The notes beneath the pieces are model-generated. The model saw nothing but the letters and a program-made list of their open reading frames with translations. It did not search any database and was not told where the DNA came from. 64,000 nucleotides of DNA from Methylobacterium sp. E-065. Lineage in GTDB: Bacteria > Pseudomonadota > Alphaproteobacteria > Rhizobiales > Beijerinckiaceae. Below, piece after piece: positions 41,371 through 50,515 of this stretch (within the stretch, counting starts at the first letter, position 1; each line of letters begins with the position of its first letter). The stretch is taken from assembly GCF_022829605.1 (NCBI RefSeq), contig NZ_JAKSYD010000289.1, positions 1-64,000 of the forward strand, read 5' to 3'. A program made the translations under genes and the position numbers.

Positions 41371-42142
41371 TTTTTCCGTCAAACAGTGCAAGTCTCTGTG
41401 GCACTGTAAGACCAAAAATCCTCACTACGAAAGATCGGTATGTGTTTGTATAATGATCTTGTAATATATATTTTAGGGTAGAGGAATCGACGCGACTTGG
41501 CGGCAATGCAAAATTATGTTCGTCGAGCGATGTGAGGACACAATAGGTCCTAATTATTCGGGGTTGTTCTAATTTGATCACAGCATTGCGAAATGAGCGT
41601 GATCGGTCGCGGTGCGCCGCCATGGTCCGCGATCATTCTCGGGGGCGTCAGATCCGAAAGCAGACCGGCGGTGTTCGGGATCGAGTCCTACCGACCGATC
41701 GAGACATAGCATCGACCGCAGCTCCGGGCAGATTTCCAGAGGTTGGCCACTTGGTCCAAGACAGAGAGCTGCAATTGCGGTCGTCGGGCGATCCCACCCA
41801 CATCACCCGCGTCATGAAGTGATCGTGTCAGCGGGCCTCGAAGGAAGGCGCCTTCGAGGTCTCCGCTACCCTCCGGCACTTCAGGATCGGGGAATAGCAG
41901 AGCTTCTCGGTCTTGCGTCGTGTAGCGCGGGCCCAGGCCGACGTTTCGTCCGCGTAGGCGCCAGGTCGGCCGCAGAATTCGTTGCGAAGCCGGCAGAGCA
42001 GCTTTGCGAAACCTGCTTGACCGTCCACGAGCTGGGCGGCCTGACGGTGTCATCGCACGGCATGCGCGGGCCGGGACCCCAGCATCCCTCGGCCCTCGCG
42101 CCGAGCGGGAGGGTGCGGTGACGCTCCGTTCAAACGGCGCCG
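41371..42142. other. AT-rich promoter region and gap between the globin-MCP and ppx
   Basis: No gene is supported in this 772-bp gap. The MCP-proximal 200 bp are strongly AT-rich (tataatgatcttgtaatatatatttta near 41447-41475), in contrast to the host, and must contain the receptor promoter. A 6-bp perfect palindrome cagtgc/gcactg (41384-41389, 41401-41406) lies in the leader just upstream of the ribosome-binding site. A partial copy of the dispersed palindromic element lies at 41832-41888. Confidence 0.55.
41832..41888. repeat. Dispersed palindromic element, copy C (right half)
   Basis: gggcctcgaagg-aaggcg-ccttcgaggtctccgct followed by ctccggcacttcaggat corresponds to the inner stem and right outer arm of the 58247-58365 element. 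The left outer arm and most of the loop are missing. The 9-bp inner stem cctcgaagg/ccttcgagg is intact. Confidence 0.72.
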
Positions 42143-43789
42143 CTACCCGATCTCGACCCGTCCTTCGAGGCCGGTGACGCGCCCGAGGCCGCGGACACGG
42201 TTCAGCAGGCGGTCGCCGTTCAGGGCTGCCCAGTCCCGCGGCAGGCGCAGGATGGCCCGCCCGTCCTCGACGGTCAGCGGCGCCTGGCCGAGGGCTCCGT
42301 CCATTCCGGCGGAGATCGGGAACGCGACCCGCAACAACGCCCCGAGCAGGCGGGCCCGCTCGAACAGGCGTGGCCCGGCCACGGCGCGCAGGATCGGATT
42401 GGCCTTCTCCGGCGCGAGCCCGGTGTGCCGGAGCGAGACCGCCAGCGCGAGATAGGCCCGGCCCGGGTGGTCGACGCCCACAAAGGCGGCGTTCTGGATC
42501 GCCGCGATGCTCTGCTGGTCGCGGTAATCGGGATGGGCGCGCCAGCCGACATCCGAGAGCAGGCAGGCTGCGTGCCTCAGGCGGCGCTCGTCCGCGGTCT
42601 CGGGGCCGCCGAGGGTCGCCACGAACCGGTCGGTCCAGGCGATCAGCTCCTCGCCGTGCTGGGGCGCGCGGGAGCGCAGGGTGTTGAACTCCGCCGCCGA
42701 GGCCAGGAGCGGATCGATCAGCCGGGCGTCGCGGTCGAGCTGTTCGAACAGCAGGCCCTCGCGGACGCCGGAAGCCGAGATCGCGACCTCCCGTGGGCGG
42801 CCGACCCGGATGATCTCCTCCAGCACCACCGCGCCGTAGGCGAGGAGCGGGCGCCGCGCCTCGGAGATCGCGTCGACATCCTGCAGCAGGGCGACGTCGG
42901 TCTGCTCGACGAGCTGCAGGAAGGTCAATTCGTCGGTCGGCTCCACGGTGTAGCCGTGCATCACGTGGACCGGGTAGCCGCGGGCGGCCATGTGCAGCCG
43001 TGCCAGCGCCCGCCACGTGCCGCCGACCGCGTAGAAGGTCCGACCGCGCAGGGTTTCGAGCTGCGGCACCGCCTTCCGCATGTGCTCGCGCGCGATCTTG
43101 GCGGCCTTCTTCACCGAGCCGCCGGAGAGATCCTGGAGGGCGAGGCCGCCGAGCGGCATGGTCACCCCCTGCCCGACCACGGTGCCGCGGACATCCACGA
43201 GTTCGAGCGAGCCGCCGCCCATATCGCCCACCACCCCGTCGGGGGCGTGGAAGCCGGAGATGACGCCCATCGCAGAGAGTTCCGCCTCGCGCCGGCCGGA
43301 CAGGAGCTGGATCTCCTGGCCGCAGGCCGTCTCAGCGGCGCGCAGGAAATCCGGGCCGTTCTCCGCGTCGCGGGCCGCCGCGGTCGCCAGCACGAAGACC
43401 CGCGACACCCGCATGGTCTCGCACAGCACCCGGAACCGGGCCAGCGCGGCGAGCGCCCGGGCGACCGCTTCGTCATTCAGCCGGCCCGTGGTCAGGACGT
43501 TGCGCCCGAGGCCGCACAGGACCTTCTCGTTGTAGAGCGGAGTCGGCGCCCGGGTCAGGCCGTCATAGGCAACGAGCCGGACCGAGTTCGACCCAATGTC
43601 GATGATGGCCACCGGGGCATGCGCGTCGACCACGGACCGCTCCGTCGTATGCGCGAGGATGAGATTGGCGCGAGAGCTGCCCAAACGTCCATGTCCTTGA
43701 GTGAGCGCGGCGGGCTCGCTGGACGCACCGCCGGTGCGATCCGGGGCCGTGGCCGGTCGCGCTGCGACCGATGTCGGCTCCGGACCCAT
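42143..43789 (-). CDS. ppx: Exopolyphosphatase (Ppx/GppA family)
   Basis: The enzyme removes terminal phosphate from polyphosphate (or hydrolyses pppGpp). ASKHA-fold motifs are clear: VAIIDIGSNSVRLVAYDG, VLATAAARDAENGPDFL, GVVGDMGGGSLELVDV and AVGGTWRALARLHM, followed by the C-terminal HD-like helical region. The start is uncertain: ATG 43789 gives 548 residues, with about 55 low-complexity residues before the fold, while an ATG at 43957 would add 56 more unlike the family. It lies directly after ppk in the same direction, pairing synthesis with breakdown of polyphosphate. Confidence 0.93.
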   Translation of the reverse strand: MGPEPTSVAARPATAPDRTGGASSEPAALTQGHGRLGSSRANLILAHTTERSVVDAHAPVAIIDIGSNSVRLVAYDGLTRAPTPLYNEKVLCGLGRNVLTTGRLNDEAVARALAALARFRVLCETMRVSRVFVLATAAARDAENGPDFLRAAETACGQEIQLLSGRREAELSAMGVISGFHAPDGVVGDMGGGSLELVDVRGTVVGQGVTMPLGGLALQDLSGGSVKKAAKIAREHMRKAVPQLETLRGRTFYAVGGTWRALARLHMAARGYPVHVMHGYTVEPTDELTFLQLVEQTDVALLQDVDAISEARRPLLAYGAVVLEEIIRVGRPREVAISASGVREGLLFEQLDRDARLIDPLLASAAEFNTLRSRAPQHGEELIAWTDRFVATLGGPETADERRLRHAACLLSDVGWRAHPDYRDQQSIAAIQNAAFVGVDHPGRAYLALAVSLRHTGLAPEKANPILRAVAGPRLFERARLLGALLRVAFPISAGMDGALGQAPLTVEDGRAILRLPRDWAALNGDRLLNRVRGLGRVTGLEGRVEIG

Positions 43790-43968
43790 GATGTCACGGC
43801 CCGGTGGCCGGTCGGGAAACCATGTCGGCGGCGGGGAAACCACATGGCCTTGCGTCGACGGGCGGGTACGTCCTTTGCGCAAATCTTCGATCGTCCGCAA
43901 GTTCCTCACGCAGAAGCGCAGGGCGTCCGTGCGAAACCTGTCGAGCTTCCGGCGCATGCGGCGGACGT

Positions 43969-46545
43969 CTAGGCGCGCTGCGCCCGCCGGCTCAACGCAC
44001 GGGGGCTCGACTTCTTCGACGCCTTGCCGCGTCCCGAGAGACTCGGATTCGTCATGAAGTACTTATGGGCGTTGAAGGGTTCCTCGCCATCCGCCGGCTG
44101 GATCCGCTCGCACCCGCCGGAGGCGAGCAGCCGCCAGCTCTGACGGTTGTCCAAGAGGTTCGCCAGCATGATCTGGTCAAGGACCTGCTGATGCACCGTC
44201 GGATTCATGATCGGCAGCAGCGCCTCGACGCGCCGGTCGAGGTTCCGGCTCATCAGGTCGGCCGACGAGATGTAGACCGTCGCCTTCGGATGCGGCAGCC
44301 CGACGCCGTTGCCGAAGGCGTAGATGCGCCCGTGCTCCAGGAAGCGCCCGACGATCGACTTCACCCGGATCGTCTCCGACAGGCCCGGGATGCCGGGCCG
44401 CAGGCAGCAGATGCCGCGCACCACGCAGTCGATCTGCACGCCCGCCTCCGAGGCGTCGTAGAGCGCGTCGATGATCTGGGCATCGACCAGGGAGTTGCAC
44501 TTGATCCAGATCGCCGCCGGGCGGCCGGCCTTCGCGTGGGCGACCTCGGCCTCGATGTGCTCCAGAAGCTTGTTCTTCGCCGTTAGCGGCGAGACCGCCA
44601 TGCGCTCCAGCTCGGCGGGCTCCGCGTAGCCGGTGATGAAGTTGAAGATCCGCGACACGTCCCGGGCGATCGCCGGATCCGCCGTGAAGAACGACAGGTC
44701 CGTGTAGATGCGCGCCGTGATCGGGTGATAGTTGCCGGTGCCGACATGGCAGTAGGTGACGAGCTTGTCGCCCTCGCGCCGGACCACCAGCGACAGCTTG
44801 GCGTGGGTCTTCAGCTCGACGAAGCCGAACACCACCTGCGCGCCTGCCTTTTCAAGATTGCGCGCCCAGCGGATATTCGCCTCCTCGTCGAAGCGGGCCT
44901 TCAGCTCGACCAGCGCGGTCACCGACTTGCCGAGCTCGGCCGCCTCGGCCAGCGCCGCCACGATCGGCGAGTTCGACGAGGTGCGGTACAGCGTCTGCTT
45001 GATCGCCACCACGTTCGGGTCGCGGGCCGCCTGGGCCAGGAACTGCACCACCGAATCGAAGGACTCGTAGGGGTGGTGGACGATGAAATCCTTCTGTCGG
45101 ATCGCCGCGAACACGTCGCCGCCGCTCTCGCGGATGCGCTCCGGGAAGCGCGGGTTGTAGGGCTTGAACTTCAGGTCCGGCCGGTCGATCCCGACTACTT
45201 GGCTGAGTTCGTTGAGGGCCAGCATGCCCTCGACGAGGAACACCGCATAGGGGGCGATCTCGAGTTCGTCCACCACGAAGCCGCGCAGATCCTCCGCCAT
45301 CCCGGCCTCGACTTCGAGGCGGATGACCACGCCGCGGCGGCGCTGTTTCAACGCGGTCTCGAAGTGGAGAACGAGATCCTCCGCCTCCTCCTCGATCTCG
45401 AGATCGGAATCGCGCACCACCCGGAAGGCGCCGCAGCTCTTCACGAGGTAGCCGGGGAACAGGCGGCCGGTGAACATCCCGATCACCTGCTCGATCGGGA
45501 TCAGGCGTGCCGTGGTCTCGCTGTCGCTCACCGGCAGACGCACGAATCGGTCGATGACGCCCGGCAGGCGGATCAGGGCGCGCAGGGTCCGCCCGTCCTT
45601 CGGCCGCACCAGCGTCAGCGCGATCGTGGTGCCGAGATTCGGGATGAACGGGAACGGGTGAGCCGGGTCGATCGCCAGCGGCGTCAGCACCGGGAAGACG
45701 TGGGTCAGGAAATAATCTTCAAGCCACTTCGTCTGCTCGGCGGTCAGCGCGGCAGGCTCCACGATGTCGATGTCCGAGGCGTGGAGCTCTTCGCGCAGCT
45801 CGCGCCAGCGCGCCTGCTGGTCCGCGCCCAGCCGCGCGGTTTCCGTGCCGATCCGCACCAGCTGCTCGGAGGGCGACAGGCCGTCCTGGGACGGGACCGT
45901 GAGGCCGGCGCGTACCTGATCGATCAGGCCCGCCACGCGGACCATGAAGAACTCGTCGAGGTTGTTCGCCGAGATCGACAGGAAGCGCAGGCGCTCCAGC
46001 AACGGATGATTGGGGTTCGAGGCCTCTTCCAGCACGCGACGATTGAATTGCAGCCAGGACAATTCACGGTTCACGAACCGCTCCGGCGAATGCCGCAGCC
46101 CGCGCCCGGCTTCGAGCACCGACTCGCGCGCCGCGTCCGCCTGGGGCTCCTCGGGCTGAGCGACGACGGCCGGCCATTCGTCGGTCGTATCCGCGATCGC
46201 GGCGGCCGAGGCCGTCGGAGCATTGACCGCCGGCGAAGTGTTCTGCGGCCCGGCTGCCGGCCGCGGCGCGGCGGTTGCGGCTTGGGTTGCAGTCGTTGTC
46301 CGGGGCCGTGTCGTGGCCGGCTTCGGTTGCGCGGCGGTTTTAGGCTGCGCGACGGGCTTGGCTTGCGCGGTCGGTTCGGGCTGCGCGGCCGGTGCAGAGG
46401 CGACAGCCGGCGCGGCGGTGGCGCCTGCCGGCGTTCGCCGGACGGCCGGGGCGCGACGGGTGGTCGGATGGGACGCGGAATGCCGACGGGGTTCCGCGGC
46501 CTCGTCGGCGGCTTCGCGTTCCGTGGGCTTCTGCGTCGAATCCAT
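43969..46545 (-). CDS. ppk: Polyphosphate kinase with long disordered N-terminus
   Basis: PPK1 makes polyphosphate from ATP. From residue about 156 the 858-residue protein matches the family (RFVNRELSWLQFNRRVLEEA; FFMVRVAGLIDQV; YCHVGTGNYH; the phospho-His region GICCLRPGIPGLS and FLEHGRIYAFGNG). The first 155 residues are an Ala/Pro/Thr/Gln-rich, probably disordered extension absent from typical roughly 700-residue PPK1. The ATG at 46545 is preceded by AGGGAACAGGA. hdaA lies upstream and ppx downstream, all leftward, which is a known alphaproteobacterial arrangement. Confidence 0.95.
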   Translation of the reverse strand: MDSTQKPTEREAADEAAEPRRHSASHPTTRRAPAVRRTPAGATAAPAVASAPAAQPEPTAQAKPVAQPKTAAQPKPATTRPRTTTATQAATAAPRPAAGPQNTSPAVNAPTASAAAIADTTDEWPAVVAQPEEPQADAARESVLEAGRGLRHSPERFVNRELSWLQFNRRVLEEASNPNHPLLERLRFLSISANNLDEFFMVRVAGLIDQVRAGLTVPSQDGLSPSEQLVRIGTETARLGADQQARWRELREELHASDIDIVEPAALTAEQTKWLEDYFLTHVFPVLTPLAIDPAHPFPFIPNLGTTIALTLVRPKDGRTLRALIRLPGVIDRFVRLPVSDSETTARLIPIEQVIGMFTGRLFPGYLVKSCGAFRVVRDSDLEIEEEAEDLVLHFETALKQRRRGVVIRLEVEAGMAEDLRGFVVDELEIAPYAVFLVEGMLALNELSQVVGIDRPDLKFKPYNPRFPERIRESGGDVFAAIRQKDFIVHHPYESFDSVVQFLAQAARDPNVVAIKQTLYRTSSNSPIVAALAEAAELGKSVTALVELKARFDEEANIRWARNLEKAGAQVVFGFVELKTHAKLSLVVRREGDKLVTYCHVGTGNYHPITARIYTDLSFFTADPAIARDVSRIFNFITGYAEPAELERMAVSPLTAKNKLLEHIEAEVAHAKAGRPAAIWIKCNSLVDAQIIDALYDASEAGVQIDCVVRGICCLRPGIPGLSETIRVKSIVGRFLEHGRIYAFGNGVGLPHPKATVYISSADLMSRNLDRRVEALLPIMNPTVHQQVLDQIMLANLLDNRQSWRLLASGGCERIQPADGEEPFNAHKYFMTNPSLSGRGKASKKSSPRALSRRAQRA

Positions 46546-46649
46546 TCCTGTTCCCTGTCCCTCATCACGGCTTTGCGCGGCGGCGCGCGTTCTACAACGT
46601 CCACCCCGAGCCTTCACGACAGTTTCGTGACGAACCCGGGATTCCAAGA

Positions 46650-47360
46650 TCAGCCGTCCGGATCGGACTCATCGTCGAAGCCCATCCGCCGCAGAACGGC
46701 GAGGGCGAGCGGGCGGCTGATCCGCCGCTGGCGGCCCAAGGCATCCCGGTCGAGTTCGGCGACGACATCACGGGCACGCCCGAGGGACCGGTCGATCCTC
46801 AGGGCCAGCGAATCGATAACGCTCAGATCGACCACGAGTTGGCGATCGACGAACAGTTTCACCAGCACGGCCCGCAGCAGGGCGTCGTCCGGCTCCCGAA
46901 TCGCGATCCCCGGCGCGAGGCGCAGGCGCGAGCGCAGGTCGGGCGTAGCGAGATTGAGCGCATCGATCCCGGTGCCGCTGGTCAGCAGCAGCGGGCATCC
47001 GCGTTCACGGGCGCGGTTCAGGAGGTGGAACAGCGCCGCCTCGTCCCGGTCCGGCGCCCGGTCGACATCCTCGATCACGAGCGCCCCGTTGGACACGAGG
47101 TGCTGGACCGCATCCGCATTGATGTCGGCGGCCTGAACGGTCCAGGCGTGGGCGCGCTCGGCCCAGATTGCCGCCAGGTGGCTCTTACCGCTGCCGGATG
47201 GGCCGGTCAGCACCAGCACGCTGTCGGGCCAGTCGGGCCAGGCCTCGATCAGTGCGTAGGCGGCCTCGTTGGCCGGACCCACGAGGAAATCCTCGCGGCC
47301 GTAGCGCGGATCGAGCGGCAGGTCGAAGGCGAGCTGCCGCGGTGGTACGTTCTCAGGCAT
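46650..47360 (-). CDS. hdaA: DnaA-related regulator HdaA
   Basis: The 236-residue AAA+ protein resembles the DnaA domain III. It begins MPENVPPRQLAFDLPLDP, containing the QLxFDL clamp-binding motif used to contact the DNA sliding clamp, followed by Walker A GPSGSGKSH, Walker B ALVIEDVDR and sensor motifs. Hda proteins stimulate DnaA-ATP hydrolysis after initiation and thus prevent re-replication. ATG 47360 is preferred over a GTG two codons earlier. It is divergent from purM. Confidence 0.92.
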   Translation of the reverse strand: MPENVPPRQLAFDLPLDPRYGREDFLVGPANEAAYALIEAWPDWPDSVLVLTGPSGSGKSHLAAIWAERAHAWTVQAADINADAVQHLVSNGALVIEDVDRAPDRDEAALFHLLNRARERGCPLLLTSGTGIDALNLATPDLRSRLRLAPGIAIREPDDALLRAVLVKLFVDRQLVVDLSVIDSLALRIDRSLGRARDVVAELDRDALGRQRRISRPLALAVLRRMGFDDESDPDG

Positions 47361-47502
47361 GCCCACTCAGGATCACCCCGCACCCGCGCAGGTCAAGGGC
47401 CGTTCGTCCAAGCGGAGCGATGGTCGGGCGGCCAGGCGCCGACTCGCGCAACGCGCGGTTAGCCGCTAGAGCGGGCCGATCAATCACCGAGGTGGCGCGG
47501 GC

Positions 47503-48582
47503 ATGACGGCCAGGGACGGCAAAGAGCCGACGACGGGGCTGACCTATGCGGCGGCGGGCGTCGATATCGACGCCGGCAACGCCATGGTCGAGACGATCAA
47601 GCCGATGGTGCGCTCGACCCGGCGCCCAGGGGCCGATGCCGAGATCGGCGGCTTCGGCGGCCTGTTCGATCTGAAGGCCGCGGGTTTCCGCGATCCGATC
47701 CTGGTGGCGGCCAACGATGGCGTCGGCACCAAGGTCAAGATCGCGATCGAGACCGGGCGGCACGCCACGATCGGCATCGACCTCGTGGCGATGTGTGTCA
47801 ACGACATCATCGTCCAGGGCGCGGAGCCGCTGTTCTTCCTCGACTATTACGCCACCGGTAAACTGGTGCCGGGCGTCGGCGCCGACATCGTGCGCGGTAT
47901 CGCCGAGGGGTGCCGTCAGGCCGGGTGCGCGTTGATCGGCGGCGAGACCGCGGAGATGCCGGGCCTCTATGACGGTTCGGATTACGACCTCGCGGGGTTC
48001 TCGGTCGGCGCCGCCGAGCGGGGCAGCCTGCTTCCGCGTCCGGGCATCCGCCCCGGCGACGTGGTGCTCGGCCTGCCCTCCTCCGGGGTGCATTCCAATG
48101 GCTTCTCGCTGGTCCGCCGGATCGTCGCCAAGACCGGTCTCCGCTGGGACGCGCCGGCGCCCTTCGCGCCGGACCAGAGCCTCGGGGAGGCGCTGCTGAC
48201 GCCGACCCGGATCTACGTGAAGCCCCTGCTGGCGGCGCTCGGCGCCACCGACGGCATCCGGGCGCTCGCGCACATCACCGGCGGCGGCTTCCCCGACAAC
48301 CTGCCCCGGGTCCTGCCGGACGATGTCGGCATCAGCGTCGACCTCGACGCCGTGACCCCGCCGCCGGTGTTCGGCTGGCTCGCCCGGGAGGGCGGCGTCG
48401 CCGAAGCCGAGATGCTGCGCACGTTCAATTGCGGGATCGGCATGGTGGTGATCGCCGCTGCCGACGCAGTGGATGATGTCGACGAGGCCCTGACCCGGGC
48501 CGGCGAGACTCCGGTGCGCCTCGGCCGCATCACGCCGCGGGGACCCGAGGCCGTGACCTTCAGCGGGCGCCTCGCCCTCTGA
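47503..48582 (+). CDS. purM: Phosphoribosylformylglycinamidine cyclo-ligase
   Basis: PurM (359 residues) makes aminoimidazole ribotide in purine synthesis. Family blocks are LTYAAAGVDIDAGN at the N-terminus, VAANDGVGTKVKIA, CVNDIIVQGAEPLFFLDYYATGKL, ALIGGETAEMPG and ITGGGFPDNLPR. Its stop overlaps the purN start (TGATG). The divergent region with hdaA (143 bp) should carry its promoter; no riboswitch was recognised. Confidence 0.97.
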   Translation: MTARDGKEPTTGLTYAAAGVDIDAGNAMVETIKPMVRSTRRPGADAEIGGFGGLFDLKAAGFRDPILVAANDGVGTKVKIAIETGRHATIGIDLVAMCVNDIIVQGAEPLFFLDYYATGKLVPGVGADIVRGIAEGCRQAGCALIGGETAEMPGLYDGSDYDLAGFSVGAAERGSLLPRPGIRPGDVVLGLPSSGVHSNGFSLVRRIVAKTGLRWDAPAPFAPDQSLGEALLTPTRIYVKPLLAALGATDGIRALAHITGGGFPDNLPRVLPDDVGISVDLDAVTPPPVFGWLAREGGVAEAEMLRTFNCGIGMVVIAAADAVDDVDEALTRAGETPVRLGRITPRGPEAVTFSGRLAL

Positions 48583-49232
48583 TGGCGGCCACGGGGAAGA
48601 TGCGGGTCGCGGTCCTGATCTCGGGGCGCGGCTCGAACATGGTGGCGCTGCTCGAAGCGGCGCGGGACCCGGCCTATCCGGCCGAGATCGTCCTGGTCCT
48701 GTCGAACCGGCCCGATGCGGCGGGCCTCGCCCGGGCCGCCGAGGCCGGCATCCCGACGCGGATCATCGACCACACGGCCTTTCCGGATCGCGCCAGCTTC
48801 GATGCCGTGCTCGACGCCGAACTCCGGGCCGCGTCCGTCGAGCTGGTCTGCCTCGCGGGCTTCATGCGGATCCTGACGCCGGGCTTCGTGGCCAGCTGGG
48901 CGGGGCGGATGATCAACATCCATCCGTCGCTGCTGCCCCTGTTCAAGGGCACGCACACACACCGTCAGGCGCTCGATGCGGGCGTGCGCCTGCACGGCTG
49001 CACCGTCCATTTCGTGGTGCCGGAACTCGATGCCGGTCCGATCCTGGCCCAGGCCGCGATCCCGGTCCGACAGGACGACGATCCCGACAGCCTCGCCGGC
49101 CGCGTGATCGTGCAGGAGCGGCGGCTTTATCCGGCGGTGCTCGCCCTGGTGGCGGGCGGGCGGGCCCACTTGGAGGAGGATCGCGTGATCATCGCCGAGG
49201 AGGCCCCGGAGGGCGTCCTGTTCAGCGTCTAA
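48582..49232 (+). CDS. purN: Phosphoribosylglycinamide formyltransferase
   Basis: PurN (216 residues) uses 10-formyl-tetrahydrofolate to formylate GAR, a sink for one-carbon units. Visible motifs are RVAVLISGRGSNMVALLEA, VCLAGFMRILTPGFV, MINIHPSLLPLFKGTHTHRQAL and the catalytic VHFVVPELDAGPIL. It is coupled to purM and followed by convergent hairpins. Confidence 0.96.
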   Translation: MAATGKMRVAVLISGRGSNMVALLEAARDPAYPAEIVLVLSNRPDAAGLARAAEAGIPTRIIDHTAFPDRASFDAVLDAELRAASVELVCLAGFMRILTPGFVASWAGRMINIHPSLLPLFKGTHTHRQALDAGVRLHGCTVHFVVPELDAGPILAQAAIPVRQDDDPDSLAGRVIVQERRLYPAVLALVAGGRAHLEEDRVIIAEEAPEGVLFSV

Positions 49233-49242
49233 CGGGGGATCC

Positions 49243-49286
49243 CGAAGGGACAAGTCCCTTCGGCGAAGTCCGGGGCAGCGCCCCGG
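49243..49286. terminator. Paired hairpins between convergent purN and a small exported gene
   Basis: Two perfect stems lie in tandem: cgaaggga-caag-tcccttcg (49243-49262) and ccggggc-agc-gccccgg (49270-49286). They fill the 60-bp convergent gap and could act in both directions. Neither has a T-run, so termination would be structure-dependent; they may also be a repeat-type element. Confidence 0.5.
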
Positions 49287-49292
49287 TGATCG

Positions 49293-49658
49293 TCAGACCG
49301 GGCGCTGCAGCTTGCAGCTGTCCAGCGCCGAGAGCGCCTTGGCGCGCGCAGTGTCGTTGAAATAGCCGGTCGCCCGGTAGGCTTCGATCTCGGACGCGTC
49401 GAGGCTGCGCAGGGTCTGCCGGGCGTAGCAGCCGCAGGGACGCTCCAACGATGCCTCGGGAGCACTGGTCAGGCGAGCCTGGACGATCGTGCAGGCGTGG
49501 CGCACGCGCCCTTCGAGGTTCGCCTTGGTGGCGGTCTTGAGCGCGGGATCCGGCTCGTATTGCTGGAACGGGGCCGAGGATCCGCCCGCGAGGGCGGCGG
49601 TCGCGCCGAGGGCGATGAGACCGGTCGCGATCAGCAGGGGCAGGCGGCGCATCGTCAT
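49293..49658 (-). CDS. Small exported cysteine-containing protein
   Basis: The 121-residue product has a signal peptide (MRRLPLLIATGLIALGATAALA) and a helical mature part with four cysteines: C in VRHACTIVQ, the pair PCGCYARQTL and C in LDSCKLQRPV. The C...CxC...C order is like that of the last pqq-operon protein at 19618-19980, though the two are not obviously homologous. The start is ATG 49658 (an inner ATG at 49652 is also possible). Function unknown. Confidence 0.75.
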   Translation of the reverse strand: MTMRRLPLLIATGLIALGATAALAGGSSAPFQQYEPDPALKTATKANLEGRVRHACTIVQARLTSAPEASLERPCGCYARQTLRSLDASEIEAYRATGYFNDTARAKALSALDSCKLQRPV

Positions 49659-49825
49659 GGTGGTCAAAGTCCAGGGCTGAGGGTGATGAAGCTCGGCCGT
49701 TGGACGCCTCCACGCTCCCGTCCGTCAATGGCGGGCCGGACACACAGGGCGGCATTCACCACACCCCGAAGCGCGCGGGGGAACGATGGCGGCCCGGTGT
49801 GCCCGGCCCGCCACCGCCTTGAGGG

Positions 49826-50248
49826 TCAGCCGACGATGTCGGAATCCTGGAAGAACTGCGCGATCTCGAGCTTGGCGTTCTCGGCGCTGTCCGAACCGTG
49901 GACGGTGTTCTCGCCGACCGACTCCGCGAACTTCTTGCGGATCGTGCCATCGGCGGCCTGGGCCGGGTTCGTCGCGCCCATGACCTCACGGTACTTCGCC
50001 ACGGCGTTCTCGCCTTCCAGAACCTGGACCACCACCGGGCCGGAGGTCATGAAGCTGACGAGCTCCCCGAAGAACGGGCGCTCCTTGTGCACCTCGTAGA
50101 ACTTCTCGGCCTGGGCCTGGGTCATGCGGATGCGGCGCTGGCCGACGATGCGCAGGCCGGACTCCTCGATCACCGCGTTGACGGCGCCCGTGAGGTTCCG
50201 CCGCGTGGCGTCGGGCTTGAGGATCGAGAAGGTGCGCTCGGTGGCCAT
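49826..50248 (-). CDS. ndk: Nucleoside diphosphate kinase
   Basis: Ndk (140 residues) transfers phosphate among nucleoside triphosphates through a phospho-His. The family start ERTFSILKPDATRRNLTG, GPVVVQVLEGENAVAKYREVMGATNP and the active-site NTVHGSDSAENAKLEIAQFF, with the catalytic His, are present. The length is standard. Confidence 0.97.
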   Translation of the reverse strand: MATERTFSILKPDATRRNLTGAVNAVIEESGLRIVGQRRIRMTQAQAEKFYEVHKERPFFGELVSFMTSGPVVVQVLEGENAVAKYREVMGATNPAQAADGTIRKKFAESVGENTVHGSDSAENAKLEIAQFFQDSDIVG

Positions 50249-50515
50249 GATGCGTCCGGTCCGTCTGTGGAAAAGGCGTACGGCGCGTCGGGATGCCGGC
50301 CGCGCCGCGGGAGCGAAAATTTCGCTTCGGCGCCGGGCTTATAGCGGTGGCAGTACGGGGTCTCAAGCGGCGCCGGGCGATCCGGTAACGCCAGCGTGGC
50401 CGTGGCTCCGCCGCAACACCGCCGAAAATTCGCCTGATTGCGACGGCTCACTCCCGCTCCATCGACTTCGTCCTTCCCCCGGGCGCCCGCGACGCCCCCT
50501 TCACGGAGACGAACC

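Noticed and set aside
41612..42121. Plus-strand frame between the chemoreceptor and ppx
   Set aside because: No recognisable protein features; it crosses the partial palindromic repeat.
49243..49286. Calling the paired hairpins a riboswitch for purine genes
   Set aside because: They lie after purN rather than before purM and are simple perfect stems without a conserved aptamer core.
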